Source: an uncultured Holophagales bacterium (lineage in GTDB: Bacteria; Acidobacteriota; Thermoanaerobaculia; UBA5066). From it: a DNA stretch of 14,634 nucleotides. The stretch is from contig CALBDV010000597.1 in the NCBI GenBank assembly GCA_937927565.1, positions 1 through 14,634 of the forward strand, in the 5' to 3' direction. Position 1 is the first letter of the stretch. Each line of letters opens with the position of its first letter. The notes under the pieces were generated by a model. That model ran no database searches. It had not been told where the DNA came from and saw nothing but the letters and a program-made list of their open reading frames with translations. The translations under genes were made by a program, and so were the position numbers. Positions 5,837-13,729 of this stretch are shown here, in pieces.

Positions 5837-7936
5837 CTATCCCTGCTTCCAGACCTCGATCGAGTCGATGAGCCCCTCGTCGCCGAGGAACGACACGCGA
5901 TCGCCGACCTTGCGGCCGAGAAGGCCCTTGGAGACGTCGGCGAGGTAGGAGTAGACGTCGGCTTCGGGCCTGGAGTCCCACGGACCGAGGAGGGTCACGG
6001 CGCGCGTCCCCCCGAGCAGCCGGAGGGTGACGCGCGTGCCGGGCCTCACTTCGGAGGTGTCGACGGTGGCCGGGTCGAGGACGCGGGCCCTGCGGAGCTC
6101 CTCCTGGAGGCGCGCGACGCGGACGTCGAGGTCCTGCTGGCGCTGCTTGCGGGCCTGGTACTCGAAGTTCTCGGAGAGGTCGCCCTCGGCGCGGGCGAGC
6201 GCGAGGCCCTTCGTGTTCTCGGGGATGTCGACGTGAGCGAGCTTCTCGAGCTCCTTCTTCTTCCCGTCGAGCGCCTCCTCCGTCACGAAGAAGTAGTCGT
6301 CGCCCCCCTTGCGCAGGTCGGGGAACCGCATCTCGGCGGCGGAGAAGAGTGCGGCCCGACGGTGAGGCTCGAGATCGTTGTGCCGGTCGAGCGCCTGGAG
6401 GAACTGCTGCGCGTCCTCGAGCGTCGCCTGCTTCACGAGCCACGCCGCGGCCATTCCCGTCCGGTCGAAGAGCTCGCGGATCTTCGCGCGGCCGCCCCCG
6501 AGATCATCCCAGGAGGCGGCGTCCAGGAGCCGGCCGAGGACGGTCGGCGTCAGCCGGGCGCGGAAGGACTCGTCCTGGGCTGCGCGAAGGCCGAACCAGA
6601 GGAACGCCTTGGGTCCGCTGCGGGGCGACTTCAGCAGCTTGTCGAGCGTCGCCTCGCGCGTCGGCGGGTCGACCTCCGCGAGCCGCCGGTCGATGAGGTC
6701 GAGCGTCCGCGCATCCTCCTCCCGGAAGAACCACTCGGCGACGAGCCGCGGCCCGTCCTGCGGCCGCGAGGTCAGTAGCCCTTCGAGGAACCGCTCGCGG
6801 GAGAGGCGGTCCTCGATGTGCCCGAGCATCGGCAGCGGGGACTCGGGGACCAGCTCCTCCGGAACGAAGCCGAGGGAGACCCCTTCGACCTTTTCGGCGG
6901 CGACCGCGAGCTCGTAGGCGAGGGAGACGTTCGTAGCCCGGACCTCCCGCGCGTCCTCCGCGAGCTTCTGGGCCATCCGGGAGGCGAGCACCGGGTCTCG
7001 CTTGGAGTTCTTGCGGTAGAAGTCGAGTCGCGCCTCCGGAGAATGCGCCTTCTCGAACTTCGCGAGGATCGCGGCGTCGGCGGCCTCGGTCGTGTTCGTC
7101 CACTCGACCGTGGCGCTCCTGCCCGAGCCGTGCAGTACGACGTGCGCGTTCTTGCGCGCAGCCGTCCACCACGAAGTCCAGCGCTCCTCGGGAACGAGGC
7201 CCGCGACCGCCTCCTTCACGTCTGCGAGGGGAAGCGGCCGCCCGAACGAGTCGAGAAGCCTGCGGAGCCCCTCGGGCGGGTCGGAAAGGACGAGAGCCCC
7301 GAGCGACTCGCGCGACGTCAGCTTGTCGTGCAGAAAGTGCCCCTCCGGAAGGGGGGTCAGGCTCTTGGCGGCGACACCGATCGGAATCGAGACTCCCACC
7401 GACTTCTCGAAGTCGACCCGGATGGCGTCGAGAGCGAAATTCATCTCGACGACCTTGCCCGCCCCGCGGCCCGCCATGAAGAAGCAACGGCCCACCTCGA
7501 ACGTGAGCCACTTCTCGGCCCGCTCCATCCGCGCGAGTCCGTCGACGGGCTCCTTCGCCTCCCGGAAGCGGAACCGGCCGAGGAGCGTCGTGAGAGACGG
7601 CGAATCGGGGTAGGCGGCCCGGATCGCCTCCTCGAAGTGCTTGTGGAAGCCGTCCTGCGTCGAGGGCGTCGCCCCGGCGCGGACCGCCTCCTTCAGCAGC
7701 GCCCACCGGAGGCGGGTCGACTCGGGGGAGGTGCCCGGCCCTTTCAGAGTCGCGTCGGCGAGCGTCGCGAGGTTCTGGAGCCGCCCCTTCTGTCCCGAAG
7801 CCCGGGCCAGACCTCGGAACGCCGCCAGAAGCAGCTCACCGTTGGCCTCGGGGTCGAGAAGGGCATCCTTGACGGCATTCTCGACGACGTCGAGCTTCTT
7901 TTCGGAGAGGAGCGACGAGAGCTCAGGCAGATTCAT
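5837..7936 (-). CDS. GreA/GreB-type transcript cleavage factor fused to a long N-terminal helical region
   Basis: A 699-residue protein. Residues about 548-699 form a whole GreA-like module: a coiled-coil hairpin with ARAEGDLSENFEYQARK (581-597), whose Asp586 and Glu589 match the acidic tip residues that GreA inserts into RNA polymerase to trigger cleavage of backtracked RNA. An FKBP-like C-terminal domain follows (GTRVTLRLL ... SKGLLGRKVGDRVSF). The preceding 540 residues are mostly helical. One exception is about 150-200 (MAGRGAGKVVEMNFALDAI, then RVDFEK and AAKSLTPLPEGH), which looks like a small beta-barrel and recalls CarD/KOW-type RNA-polymerase or nucleic-acid-binding modules; this is inference. 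GreA itself is about 158 residues; very long GreA proteins are known in spirochaetes. The ATG at 7936 has no adjacent Shine-Dalgarno and abuts a hairpin. Probable role: rescue of stalled elongation complexes, with an extra domain of unknown function. Confidence 0.84.
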   Translation of the reverse strand: MNLPELSSLLSEKKLDVVENAVKDALLDPEANGELLLAAFRGLARASGQKGRLQNLATLADATLKGPGTSPESTRLRWALLKEAVRAGATPSTQDGFHKHFEEAIRAAYPDSPSLTTLLGRFRFREAKEPVDGLARMERAEKWLTFEVGRCFFMAGRGAGKVVEMNFALDAIRVDFEKSVGVSIPIGVAAKSLTPLPEGHFLHDKLTSRESLGALVLSDPPEGLRRLLDSFGRPLPLADVKEAVAGLVPEERWTSWWTAARKNAHVVLHGSGRSATVEWTNTTEAADAAILAKFEKAHSPEARLDFYRKNSKRDPVLASRMAQKLAEDAREVRATNVSLAYELAVAAEKVEGVSLGFVPEELVPESPLPMLGHIEDRLSRERFLEGLLTSRPQDGPRLVAEWFFREEDARTLDLIDRRLAEVDPPTREATLDKLLKSPRSGPKAFLWFGLRAAQDESFRARLTPTVLGRLLDAASWDDLGGGRAKIRELFDRTGMAAAWLVKQATLEDAQQFLQALDRHNDLEPHRRAALFSAAEMRFPDLRKGGDDYFFVTEEALDGKKKELEKLAHVDIPENTKGLALARAEGDLSENFEYQARKQRQQDLDVRVARLQEELRRARVLDPATVDTSEVRPGTRVTLRLLGGTRAVTLLGPWDSRPEADVYSYLADVSKGLLGRKVGDRVSFLGDEGLIDSIEVWKQG

Positions 7937-7988
7937 ATTCGGGGCGGGAGTGTACCCGCCCCGCCCCGAATCTTCTCCCGGTGCCTCC
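7937..7988 (-). promoter_or_regulatory. Hairpin leader before the GreA-fusion gene, with displaced Shine-Dalgarno sequences
   Basis: The 52-base gap contains a perfect 12-bp inverted repeat (arms 7971-7960 and 7948-7937 on the minus strand, ATTCGGGGCGGG / CCCGCCCCGAAT) with an 11-base loop. Its 3' foot touches the ATG at 7936. An alternative register gives an 8-bp stem with a 6-base loop (7962-7955 / 7948-7941). No Shine-Dalgarno lies at normal distance. GGAGG (7988-7984) and GGGAG (7979-7975) lie 5' of the stem, and folding would bring GGGAG to within a few bases of the ATG. The loop also holds TACACT, a possible -10 box. No T-run is present, so an intrinsic terminator is unlikely. Confidence 0.5.
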
Positions 7989-8558
7989 TCAGCGGCCGAG
8001 AAGTCCCTTCTGCAGATCCTCCGACGGGGGCTTCGGACCGAGCCAGAGCGAGAAGAGCACCTCGGCGAATTCCCTGCCCTCGATCGTCGCGACGTCCTTG
8101 CCGTCCCGGTTGACGACGGTCCCGATCCCGGGGGCGTACGTGTAGGTCGTCAGCGAGCCTTCCTTCACGTCGGTCACCGTGGCGTAGAACTTGTCCAGGC
8201 CCGCCTTCTGGGCAGCCGCCTTCGGCCCGGCGTTCGCTTCGAAGCCTTCCTTGTACACCTCGACGAGCTTCCCTTTGTCGACGCTCCTGAGGAAATGCAT
8301 CTTCAGGGCCTTCGGAGCATCGGCGGTGAGAATCGCCTTGGCATCAGAAGACGGCGCCTCGAGGTAGAGGCCGCCGACGTAGACCTTGAAAACCGCCTTC
8401 TTGCGCAGGCCCATGCCGTTCAGCTTCAGCGTCTTGCCTGCCACGGTGACCGTGTCGGGCATCGTCGCGCCGGCCAGCTCTTTCGCGGCCGCCGGGGTGG
8501 CTGCGAAGGCGAGTAAGAAGGCGAAGGTCAGGGCGCAGATCCGCCTGGAACAGTGCAT
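7989..8558 (-). CDS. Exported chalcone isomerase-like family protein
   Basis: A 189-residue protein with a clear Sec signal peptide (Arg-rich start, hydrophobic core about 9-20, likely cleavage after TPAAA at residue 25). The mature part has the bacterial chalcone-isomerase-like pattern: MPDTVTVAGKTLKLNGMGLRKKAVFKVYVGGLYLE (33-67, in segments), a KMHFLRSV strand (86-93), and a C-terminal GREFAEVLFSLWLGPKPPSEDLQKGLLG (161-188). Bacterial members of this fold are mostly periplasmic and lack shown flavonoid isomerase activity; fatty-acid binding is known for some related plant proteins. I would call this a periplasmic protein of unknown ligand. GGAGG (8566-8570) lies seven bases before the ATG, fixing the start. 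The 64-base gap upstream separates it from the membrane-protein gene. Confidence 0.78.
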   Translation of the reverse strand: MHCSRRICALTFAFLLAFAATPAAAKELAGATMPDTVTVAGKTLKLNGMGLRKKAVFKVYVGGLYLEAPSSDAKAILTADAPKALKMHFLRSVDKGKLVEVYKEGFEANAGPKAAAQKAGLDKFYATVTDVKEGSLTTYTYAPGIGTVVNRDGKDVATIEGREFAEVLFSLWLGPKPPSEDLQKGLLGR

Positions 8559-8565
8559 TGGTCAT

Positions 8566-8586
8566 CCTCCTCGGGTCTGGAGAATA
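8566..8586 (-). promoter_or_regulatory. Shine-Dalgarno and weak -10 candidate for the chalcone-isomerase-like gene
   Basis: On the minus strand TATTCT (8586-8581, four of six -10 positions) precedes GGAGG (8570-8566) by 10 bases. The best -35-like hexamer (TTCTCC, 8611-8606) is poor and 19 bases away. The Shine-Dalgarno is convincing; the promoter is tentative, supported mainly by this being one of the larger gaps in the block. Confidence 0.28.
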
Positions 8587-8622
8587 CTGCGTAAGCGCGG
8601 TGCGGGGAGAAGCGCGGGGCGC

Positions 8623-10665
8623 TCAGCGCGCCGGCTGCACCTGACCCGAGGGGAGCGCCGGCGTGACCCCGGACGCTCCCCGCGAGATCAGGCCGGAGTA
8701 GTCCTTCGGCCACGCGGAGACGGGCCGCGAGGCGGCCTCGATCGCCGCCGGAGTTCCGATTCCCGGCGCCGCCCTCTCCATGTAGGCCCGGGCCGCGGCT
8801 TCCTCTCCGACGTCGCGGGCCGCGAGCGCCAGGACGGCGAAGACCGGAGGTGTCGAGCGGACGTCCCGCGGAAGGGAATCGAGGTAGGCCCGCAGGGTTT
8901 CGTGTCGGCCCAGGAGCCGGTAGCTCTCTGCCACGAGCGCGGCGGGCTCGCCCCGCGGACTGATGCGGTACAGCCGCTGCGCCAGGTCGAGGCCCCGGTC
9001 CAGCTTCCGTTGCTGGAGCGCGCGCAGGACCTGGATAGAGAGCGCCTGCGTGTAGGCCTCGCCCCGGGCCGGGTCCGTTCCCCCGAGGGCCGATCGCCCG
9101 AGGAAGCCGAACCCGAGTGGCGGGGCGACGATCCGCGCGAGGGGCTCCGGGAAAGGGACGGTCTCCGGAACCAACTCCGGCCTGGCGTCCCTCCAGGGAG
9201 GCTGTCCGAGCCGACGGGAGACCTCGGTCACCGAGCCCTCCGCGCGAACGCCCAGGAGCCAAGGGTAGACGACGAAGTCCGACGCGCCCGGGACTTCCTG
9301 TACGACGAAAGCCCCCGGGATCGAAACCCGGCCGTCAGGCCCCGTCTCCGGCGGCGAGCTGACGAACCTCATCGCGGTCCGCGGCGTTGCCCGGATCGCC
9401 GCGAGGCGGCTCGTATAGCTCGAGACCGGGCCCGCGCTCTGGAGCAGGGGCAGCGCGTTCAGGACGATGCTCGCGGTCACGAAACCGCGCGCACGCAGAG
9501 CGGGCCACCGGACGATCGCCGTCGCCGCCAGGGCGGCCGCTCCCGGGATCCCCGGAACGAGGAGACGTGGCCCCCAGCCGGCCACGCCGTGCCAGGCCCA
9601 CCACGAGGCGGCGGTGGCCCAGAGGGCGGCGAGGGGGAGGAGGGCGGCGGCGACCTCGAGCCCGGCGGAGCGACGGTTCGCCCCGGCCGCGGCGAGCGTG
9701 GAGGACCGTATCCGCCGGAACGCCTCGATCGCCGCGATGGCGAGGGCGGGAAAGAAGAGCAGCAGTCCCTTGTTCGGACCGACGAGGAGGCGGAGAGCCC
9801 CCTCGAGCGGCGGGTACGAGAAGGACTCTCCGCCGTAGCCGCGGAAAAGCCCCCCGAAACGGGCGAGCTCGAAGAAGGCCCAGGTCCCGAGGCACGGGAG
9901 CGCGGCGAGAACGGCGACACCCAGGCGCGAGGCGCGGGATGCGCCGCCGGCGTCGCCCCTTTCGCCGAGAAGGGGGAGCAGGGCCCAGGGAGCCACCACG
10001 ATCAGGTTGGGCTTCGTCAGGACGGCGAGGCCGGCCGAGAAGCCCGCAAGCGCCGCGGCGGAAAGCCCGGACCGGGGAGACGACGCGCGCACGGACGCCA
10101 GTGAGCCCGCGAACGTGACCGCGAGGGCCGCCGCCTGGAGGGGTTCCGAGAGGTCCAGCGTTCCGTAGGAGCCGAGAGGGGAGCCGAGGGACGCCAGGAG
10201 GACGGCGAAGGCCGCGCCCTGCTCGCCGGCGCCGAGAGAACGGGCAGCGTGTCCCGCCGCCCCGGCGGCGACGAGAGTGAGAACGAGAGGCGCCAGCAGG
10301 AAGAGAGTCTGGGACGCCCCCGGACCGGCCGCCCGCTCCAGGTAGGGCGCGAGCGCGGCAGCGGGCACCTGGGCCAGCGCCATTCCCAATCCGTACCTGG
10401 TCACGGCGTCGCCTTCGGCCCGGGGAACGGTCGCCCGTTCGATGTCGCGCGCGAGTCCGATCTCTCCGGTCGTCGTGAGGGCGACGGAGGTCAGGATCAT
10501 GTTCCTCGCGTCGCCGATCCGGCCGGCGTGGCGGTCATCCGTGAAGACCGCCAGGACGAGCCCCACGACGACGAGGACCTTCGTCGACAGCCGGAGCCCT
10601 CGCGGCGACGGCTCGTCCCGCCGCGGCCCGCGCCGCCCCTTCAGCCTGTCGCGCGCCGCGGCCAC
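8623..10665 (-). CDS. Large polytopic membrane protein, GT-C glycosyltransferase-like, with soluble C-terminal domain
   Basis: A 680-residue protein. A basic N-terminus (1-27) leads into a first hydrophobic segment (about 28-42). GRIGDARNMILTSVALTTTGEI follows (49-69, in segments), a region that in GT-C-like membrane proteins forms the first periplasmic loop with an acidic residue. About ten further hydrophobic segments lie between 90 and 410. GPNKGLLLFFPAL (296-308) and WWAWHGVAGWGPRLLVPG (355-372) are patterns I know from bacterial membrane proteins related to lipid-linked-sugar glycosyltransferases. Residues about 430-680 are soluble; 540-630 look like short TPR-type helical pairs. The substrate is unknown. 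The GTG start lies 10 bases after glyS and has no clear Shine-Dalgarno, so the exact N-terminus is uncertain. It may be co-transcribed with recO-glyQ-glyS. Confidence 0.66.
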   Translation of the reverse strand: MAAARDRLKGRRGPRRDEPSPRGLRLSTKVLVVVGLVLAVFTDDRHAGRIGDARNMILTSVALTTTGEIGLARDIERATVPRAEGDAVTRYGLGMALAQVPAAALAPYLERAAGPGASQTLFLLAPLVLTLVAAGAAGHAARSLGAGEQGAAFAVLLASLGSPLGSYGTLDLSEPLQAAALAVTFAGSLASVRASSPRSGLSAAALAGFSAGLAVLTKPNLIVVAPWALLPLLGERGDAGGASRASRLGVAVLAALPCLGTWAFFELARFGGLFRGYGGESFSYPPLEGALRLLVGPNKGLLLFFPALAIAAIEAFRRIRSSTLAAAGANRRSAGLEVAAALLPLAALWATAASWWAWHGVAGWGPRLLVPGIPGAAALAATAIVRWPALRARGFVTASIVLNALPLLQSAGPVSSYTSRLAAIRATPRTAMRFVSSPPETGPDGRVSIPGAFVVQEVPGASDFVVYPWLLGVRAEGSVTEVSRRLGQPPWRDARPELVPETVPFPEPLARIVAPPLGFGFLGRSALGGTDPARGEAYTQALSIQVLRALQQRKLDRGLDLAQRLYRISPRGEPAALVAESYRLLGRHETLRAYLDSLPRDVRSTPPVFAVLALAARDVGEEAAARAYMERAAPGIGTPAAIEAASRPVSAWPKDYSGLISRGASGVTPALPSGQVQPAR

Positions 10666-10675
10666 GGTCCCGCGG

Positions 10676-12745
10676 CTACGCCTGGATCTCGCTCAGGCGC
10701 GCGACGCGGAAGAACTGGTCGCGCATCGCCGCGAGGAGGGAGAGGCGGTTCGAGCGGACCGCCTCGTCCTCGACGAGGACCATGACGTCGGTGAAGAAGC
10801 GGTCGAGGCACGGGCCGAGGGAGGCCATGACGGAGAGGGCCTCCTCGTAGCGGCGCGCCACGATGAGCTCGTCGAGGATCCCCCTTGCCTGGTAGAAGTC
10901 GCTCGCCAGCTGCCGCTCGGAGTCGTCGGACATGAGCGCGGGGTCGAGCTCGCCGCCGGCGGGCGCTCCCGCCTGTGCCAGGATGTTCTGCACCCTCTTG
11001 AAGGAGGCCGCGAGCGGGCCGAAGTCGGGCTGCTTCCGGACGGCGGCGACCGCGGCGACGCGCTCGGCGGCGTCGGTGACGTCGGGACACTCCGTCGCGA
11101 GGACCGACTCGATCTCGTCGTGCTTGAAACCCCGCCGTTCGAGGAGGAAGCGGAGACGCTCGAGGAGGAAGGGGTGAAGCGAGGTCGCGACCTCCTCGGC
11201 CGTTGCCCCCTGGACTTCGTGAAGACCTCGGGCGGCCGCGAGCGCCGCCGGGAGGTCGAGCCGAATCCCCCCTTCGAGGAGGATCCTCACGACGCCGAGC
11301 GCCGCGCGACGAAGGGCGTACGGGTCGCGCGAGCCCGTCGGGACGAGACCGAGCGCGAAGAAACCCGCGAGGGTGTCGAGCCGGTCGGCGAGGGCGACGA
11401 TGCGCCCCACCTCGTCGCGCGGGAGGGCGTCGTCGGCTCCCGCCGGGAGGTAGTGGTCGTAGACGGCCTGCCAGACGCTCTCGGCCTCGCCGTCGCGCCG
11501 CGCGTAGAGGCCGCCCACGACGCCCTGCAGATCGGGGAATTCCCGGACCATGTCCGTGACGAGGTCGGCCCGGGCGAGGCGCGCCGCGCGCGTCGCCTCG
11601 GGGATCAGGTCGCCGAGGCCGACGTCGGCCGCGAGGCGCCCGGAGAGCGCCTCGACCCGCTCCGTCTTCCGGAGCGTGTCGCCGAGCTTCTCCTGGAAGG
11701 AGAGGCGTGCCAGGCGCGGGACCCGCTCCTCGAGCGGGATCCTGCCGTCGTCGTCCCAGAAGAAGCGGGCGTCGGCGAAGCGGGCGTTGAGGACCCACTC
11801 GTTCCCGCGGACGATGTGCCCCTTCGGATCGCCGACGTGGTCGGCGACGGCAAAGAAATGGGGAGCGAGCGCCCCCGCGGCGTCGCGGGTCGGCAGGACC
11901 TTCTGGTGCTCCCGCATCGCCGTGACGAGGATCTCCTCCGGGAGCTCGAGGTACGCCGGGTCGAACGAACCCCGGATCAGCCCCGGCCACTCGACGAGGT
12001 GCGCGAGGGTGTCGAGGAGGGCTTCGTCGTCCACGGCGGAGCAACCCACTTCGGCGGCGAGCGCTTCGGCCTTCTCCACGAGGACCCGCCGGCGGATCCC
12101 GTAGTCGGTCTCGACGAACGCCGTCCGGAGCTTGGCGAGGTAGTCGTCGACGCCGACGACGACGATCCGCCCCGGCGCCAGCGTCCGGTGCCCGAAGGTC
12201 GTTCGGCCCGTCTCGACCCCGAAGAGAGAGAACGGCACGACGAGGCCGTCAATGAGGCAGACGACGGAGTGGACCGGGCGAATCCAGGAGTTGCGTCCGT
12301 CTCCCCACCGCATCATCCGCGGAAACGACATCTTCGCGACGACGGCCGGGATCGCCTCGGCGAGGATCTCCGAGGTGAAGCGTCCCTCGACGACCTTGCG
12401 CACGGAGACGTATTCGCCCTTCGGCGTCGAGACGACCCGAAGCGCTTCGACGGCGACGCCCTGTCCCCTGGCAAACCCCTCGGCGGCTCGCGTCGGCCGG
12501 CCCTCGGCGTCGAAGGCGACCTTCACGGACGGGCCGACGGCCTCCACCTCGTGGTCGTCCTGCATCTCGGGCAGGTCGAGGGAGAAGAGGACGAGACGGC
12601 GGCTCGTGGAGTGGCTGAAGAACGTCCCCTCGATACGCTCGGCAGCGAGCGCGTCGGCCAGGCCGCGTAGGAGGTCGTTGCGCGCCTGGGAGAGGACGCC
12701 GGCGGGGATCTCCTCGGCCAGGATCTCGAGAAGGAATTCTGCCAT
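10676..12745 (-). CDS. glyS: Glycyl-tRNA synthetase beta subunit
   Basis: A 689-residue protein, the same length as E. coli GlyS, that forms the alpha2beta2 synthetase with GlyQ and supplies tRNA recognition. Family landmarks: the N-terminal FLLEILAEEIPAG (4-16), TSRRLVLF (47-54), MREHQKVLPT (277-286), GNEWVLNARFADARFFWDDD (314-333, in segments), SFQEKLGDTL (349-358), and LADRLDTLAGFF...PTGSRDPYALRRAALGVVRIL (452-489, in segments). The C-terminal quarter is the DALR-like anticodon-binding part, ending FFTDVMVLVEDEAVRSNRLSLL. The ATG at 12745 is preceded at six bases by GGAGG (12752-12756), which lies inside the end of glyQ. Only one base separates the genes, so the two subunits are likely translated in step. 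Confidence 0.97.
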   Translation of the reverse strand: MAEFLLEILAEEIPAGVLSQARNDLLRGLADALAAERIEGTFFSHSTSRRLVLFSLDLPEMQDDHEVEAVGPSVKVAFDAEGRPTRAAEGFARGQGVAVEALRVVSTPKGEYVSVRKVVEGRFTSEILAEAIPAVVAKMSFPRMMRWGDGRNSWIRPVHSVVCLIDGLVVPFSLFGVETGRTTFGHRTLAPGRIVVVGVDDYLAKLRTAFVETDYGIRRRVLVEKAEALAAEVGCSAVDDEALLDTLAHLVEWPGLIRGSFDPAYLELPEEILVTAMREHQKVLPTRDAAGALAPHFFAVADHVGDPKGHIVRGNEWVLNARFADARFFWDDDGRIPLEERVPRLARLSFQEKLGDTLRKTERVEALSGRLAADVGLGDLIPEATRAARLARADLVTDMVREFPDLQGVVGGLYARRDGEAESVWQAVYDHYLPAGADDALPRDEVGRIVALADRLDTLAGFFALGLVPTGSRDPYALRRAALGVVRILLEGGIRLDLPAALAAARGLHEVQGATAEEVATSLHPFLLERLRFLLERRGFKHDEIESVLATECPDVTDAAERVAAVAAVRKQPDFGPLAASFKRVQNILAQAGAPAGGELDPALMSDDSERQLASDFYQARGILDELIVARRYEEALSVMASLGPCLDRFFTDVMVLVEDEAVRSNRLSLLAAMRDQFFRVARLSEIQA

Positions 12746-12746
12746 C

Positions 12747-13661
12747 TCAGGCCTCCTCTGCCTCGAGCACGGAGGCTTCCGGAGCCGGCGGCTCCTTCGG
12801 AAGGAGCGGGTGGCCGAGCCCCTCGCGGGACGCGACCCAGCCCTTCGCGCAACCGACGGCCAGGTCGCGGACTCTCTTGATGACGCCGACGCGCTCCGTC
12901 GCCGAGACGGCGCCGCGGGCGTCGAGGAGGTTGAACGTGTGCGAGCACTTCAGGGCGTTCTCGTAGGCGGGGACGACGAGGCCGGCCGCGAGGCACTTCC
13001 GAGACTCCCCCTCGTACTGCTCGAAGAGCTGCGTCAGGAGCGCCGTGTCGGCCACCTCGAAGCCGTACTTCGAGACCTCGTACTCGTCCTGCTTGCGTAC
13101 CTCGCCGTACTTCACGCCGGGGGCCCATTCGATGTCGAAGACGTTTCGCGTCCGCGTCAGGAACATCGTCAGGCGCTCGAGCCCGTAGGTGATCTCGGCC
13201 GTGCAGGGAGCGAGGTCGATGCCTCCCGCCTGCTGGAAATAGGTGAACTGCGTGATCTCCATCCCGTCGAGGAGGACCTGCCAGCCGACGCCCCAGGCGC
13301 CGAGCGTCGGCGACTCCCAGTTGTCCTCCTCGAAGCGCAGGTCGTGGTCGGCCGGCTCGATGCCGATGGCCCGAAGGCTGTCGACGTAGAGATCCTGGAT
13401 GTCGTCGGGTGACGGCTTGATCACCACCTGGAACTGGTAGTGCTTCACGAGCCGGAACGGGTTCTCCCCGTACCTCCCGTCGGCGGGCCGTCTGGAGGGC
13501 TGCACGTAGGCGCAGCGCCAGGGCTCGGGCCCGAGGACGCGGAGGAACGTGGCCGGGTGCATCGTCCCCGCGCCCACCTCCGTGTCGTACGGCTGCTCGA
13601 TGAGGCAGCCCCGGGAGGCCCAGTACTCCGAAAGTTTCAGGATCAGCGTCTGGAAGTCCAT
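12747..13661 (-). CDS. glyQ: Glycyl-tRNA synthetase alpha subunit
   Basis: A 304-residue class II synthetase catalytic subunit (E. coli GlyQ: 303), which activates glycine and charges tRNA-Gly together with GlyS. Recognised segments: MDFQTLILKLSEYW (1-14), GCLIEQPYDTEVGAGTMHPATF (18-39, in segments), SRRPADGRYGENPFRL (56-71), RFEEDNWESPTLGAWGVGW (109-127), DGMEITQFTYFQQAGG (132-147) and the motif-3 region EITYGLERL (156-164). The start at 13661 is set by family alignment and by GGGAGAGACG directly upstream. The frame remains open to 14492, but that extension runs through recO in another frame and reads as Arg/Pro/Gly-rich shadow sequence. It lies 68 bases downstream of recO. That gap contains no recognisable T-box or terminator. 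Confidence 0.98.
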   Translation of the reverse strand: MDFQTLILKLSEYWASRGCLIEQPYDTEVGAGTMHPATFLRVLGPEPWRCAYVQPSRRPADGRYGENPFRLVKHYQFQVVIKPSPDDIQDLYVDSLRAIGIEPADHDLRFEEDNWESPTLGAWGVGWQVLLDGMEITQFTYFQQAGGIDLAPCTAEITYGLERLTMFLTRTRNVFDIEWAPGVKYGEVRKQDEYEVSKYGFEVADTALLTQLFEQYEGESRKCLAAGLVVPAYENALKCSHTFNLLDARGAVSATERVGVIKRVRDLAVGCAKGWVASREGLGHPLLPKEPPAPEASVLEAEEA

Positions 13662-13729
13662 CGTCTCTCCCGTCGGGAACGCGCGGAAATCGAGGCAGCG
13701 GCGAAGGTTAGCAGGGCGGCGCGCCGGCG

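Noticed and set aside
7937..7971. Reading the strong hairpin as an intrinsic terminator of the chalcone-isomerase-like gene.
   Set aside because: No T-run follows on the minus strand; the stem abuts the next gene's ATG, so a translation-related role or chance is more likely.
5837..8113. Several long plus-strand frames opposite the GreA-fusion gene.
   Set aside because: They are Arg/Gly/Pro-rich shadows; the minus-strand frame ends in an unmistakable GreA module.
10442..12670. A roughly 740-codon plus-strand frame antisense to glyS.
   Set aside because: It mirrors a full-length, well-conserved GlyS, has low-complexity charged composition and no family resemblance.
13662..13729. Possible T-box or other tRNA-sensing leader before glyQ.
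   Set aside because: The gap is only 68 bases and shows no T-box-like conserved element or terminator/antiterminator pair; it has only a GC-rich palindrome (13717-13726) of a kind common in such sequence.
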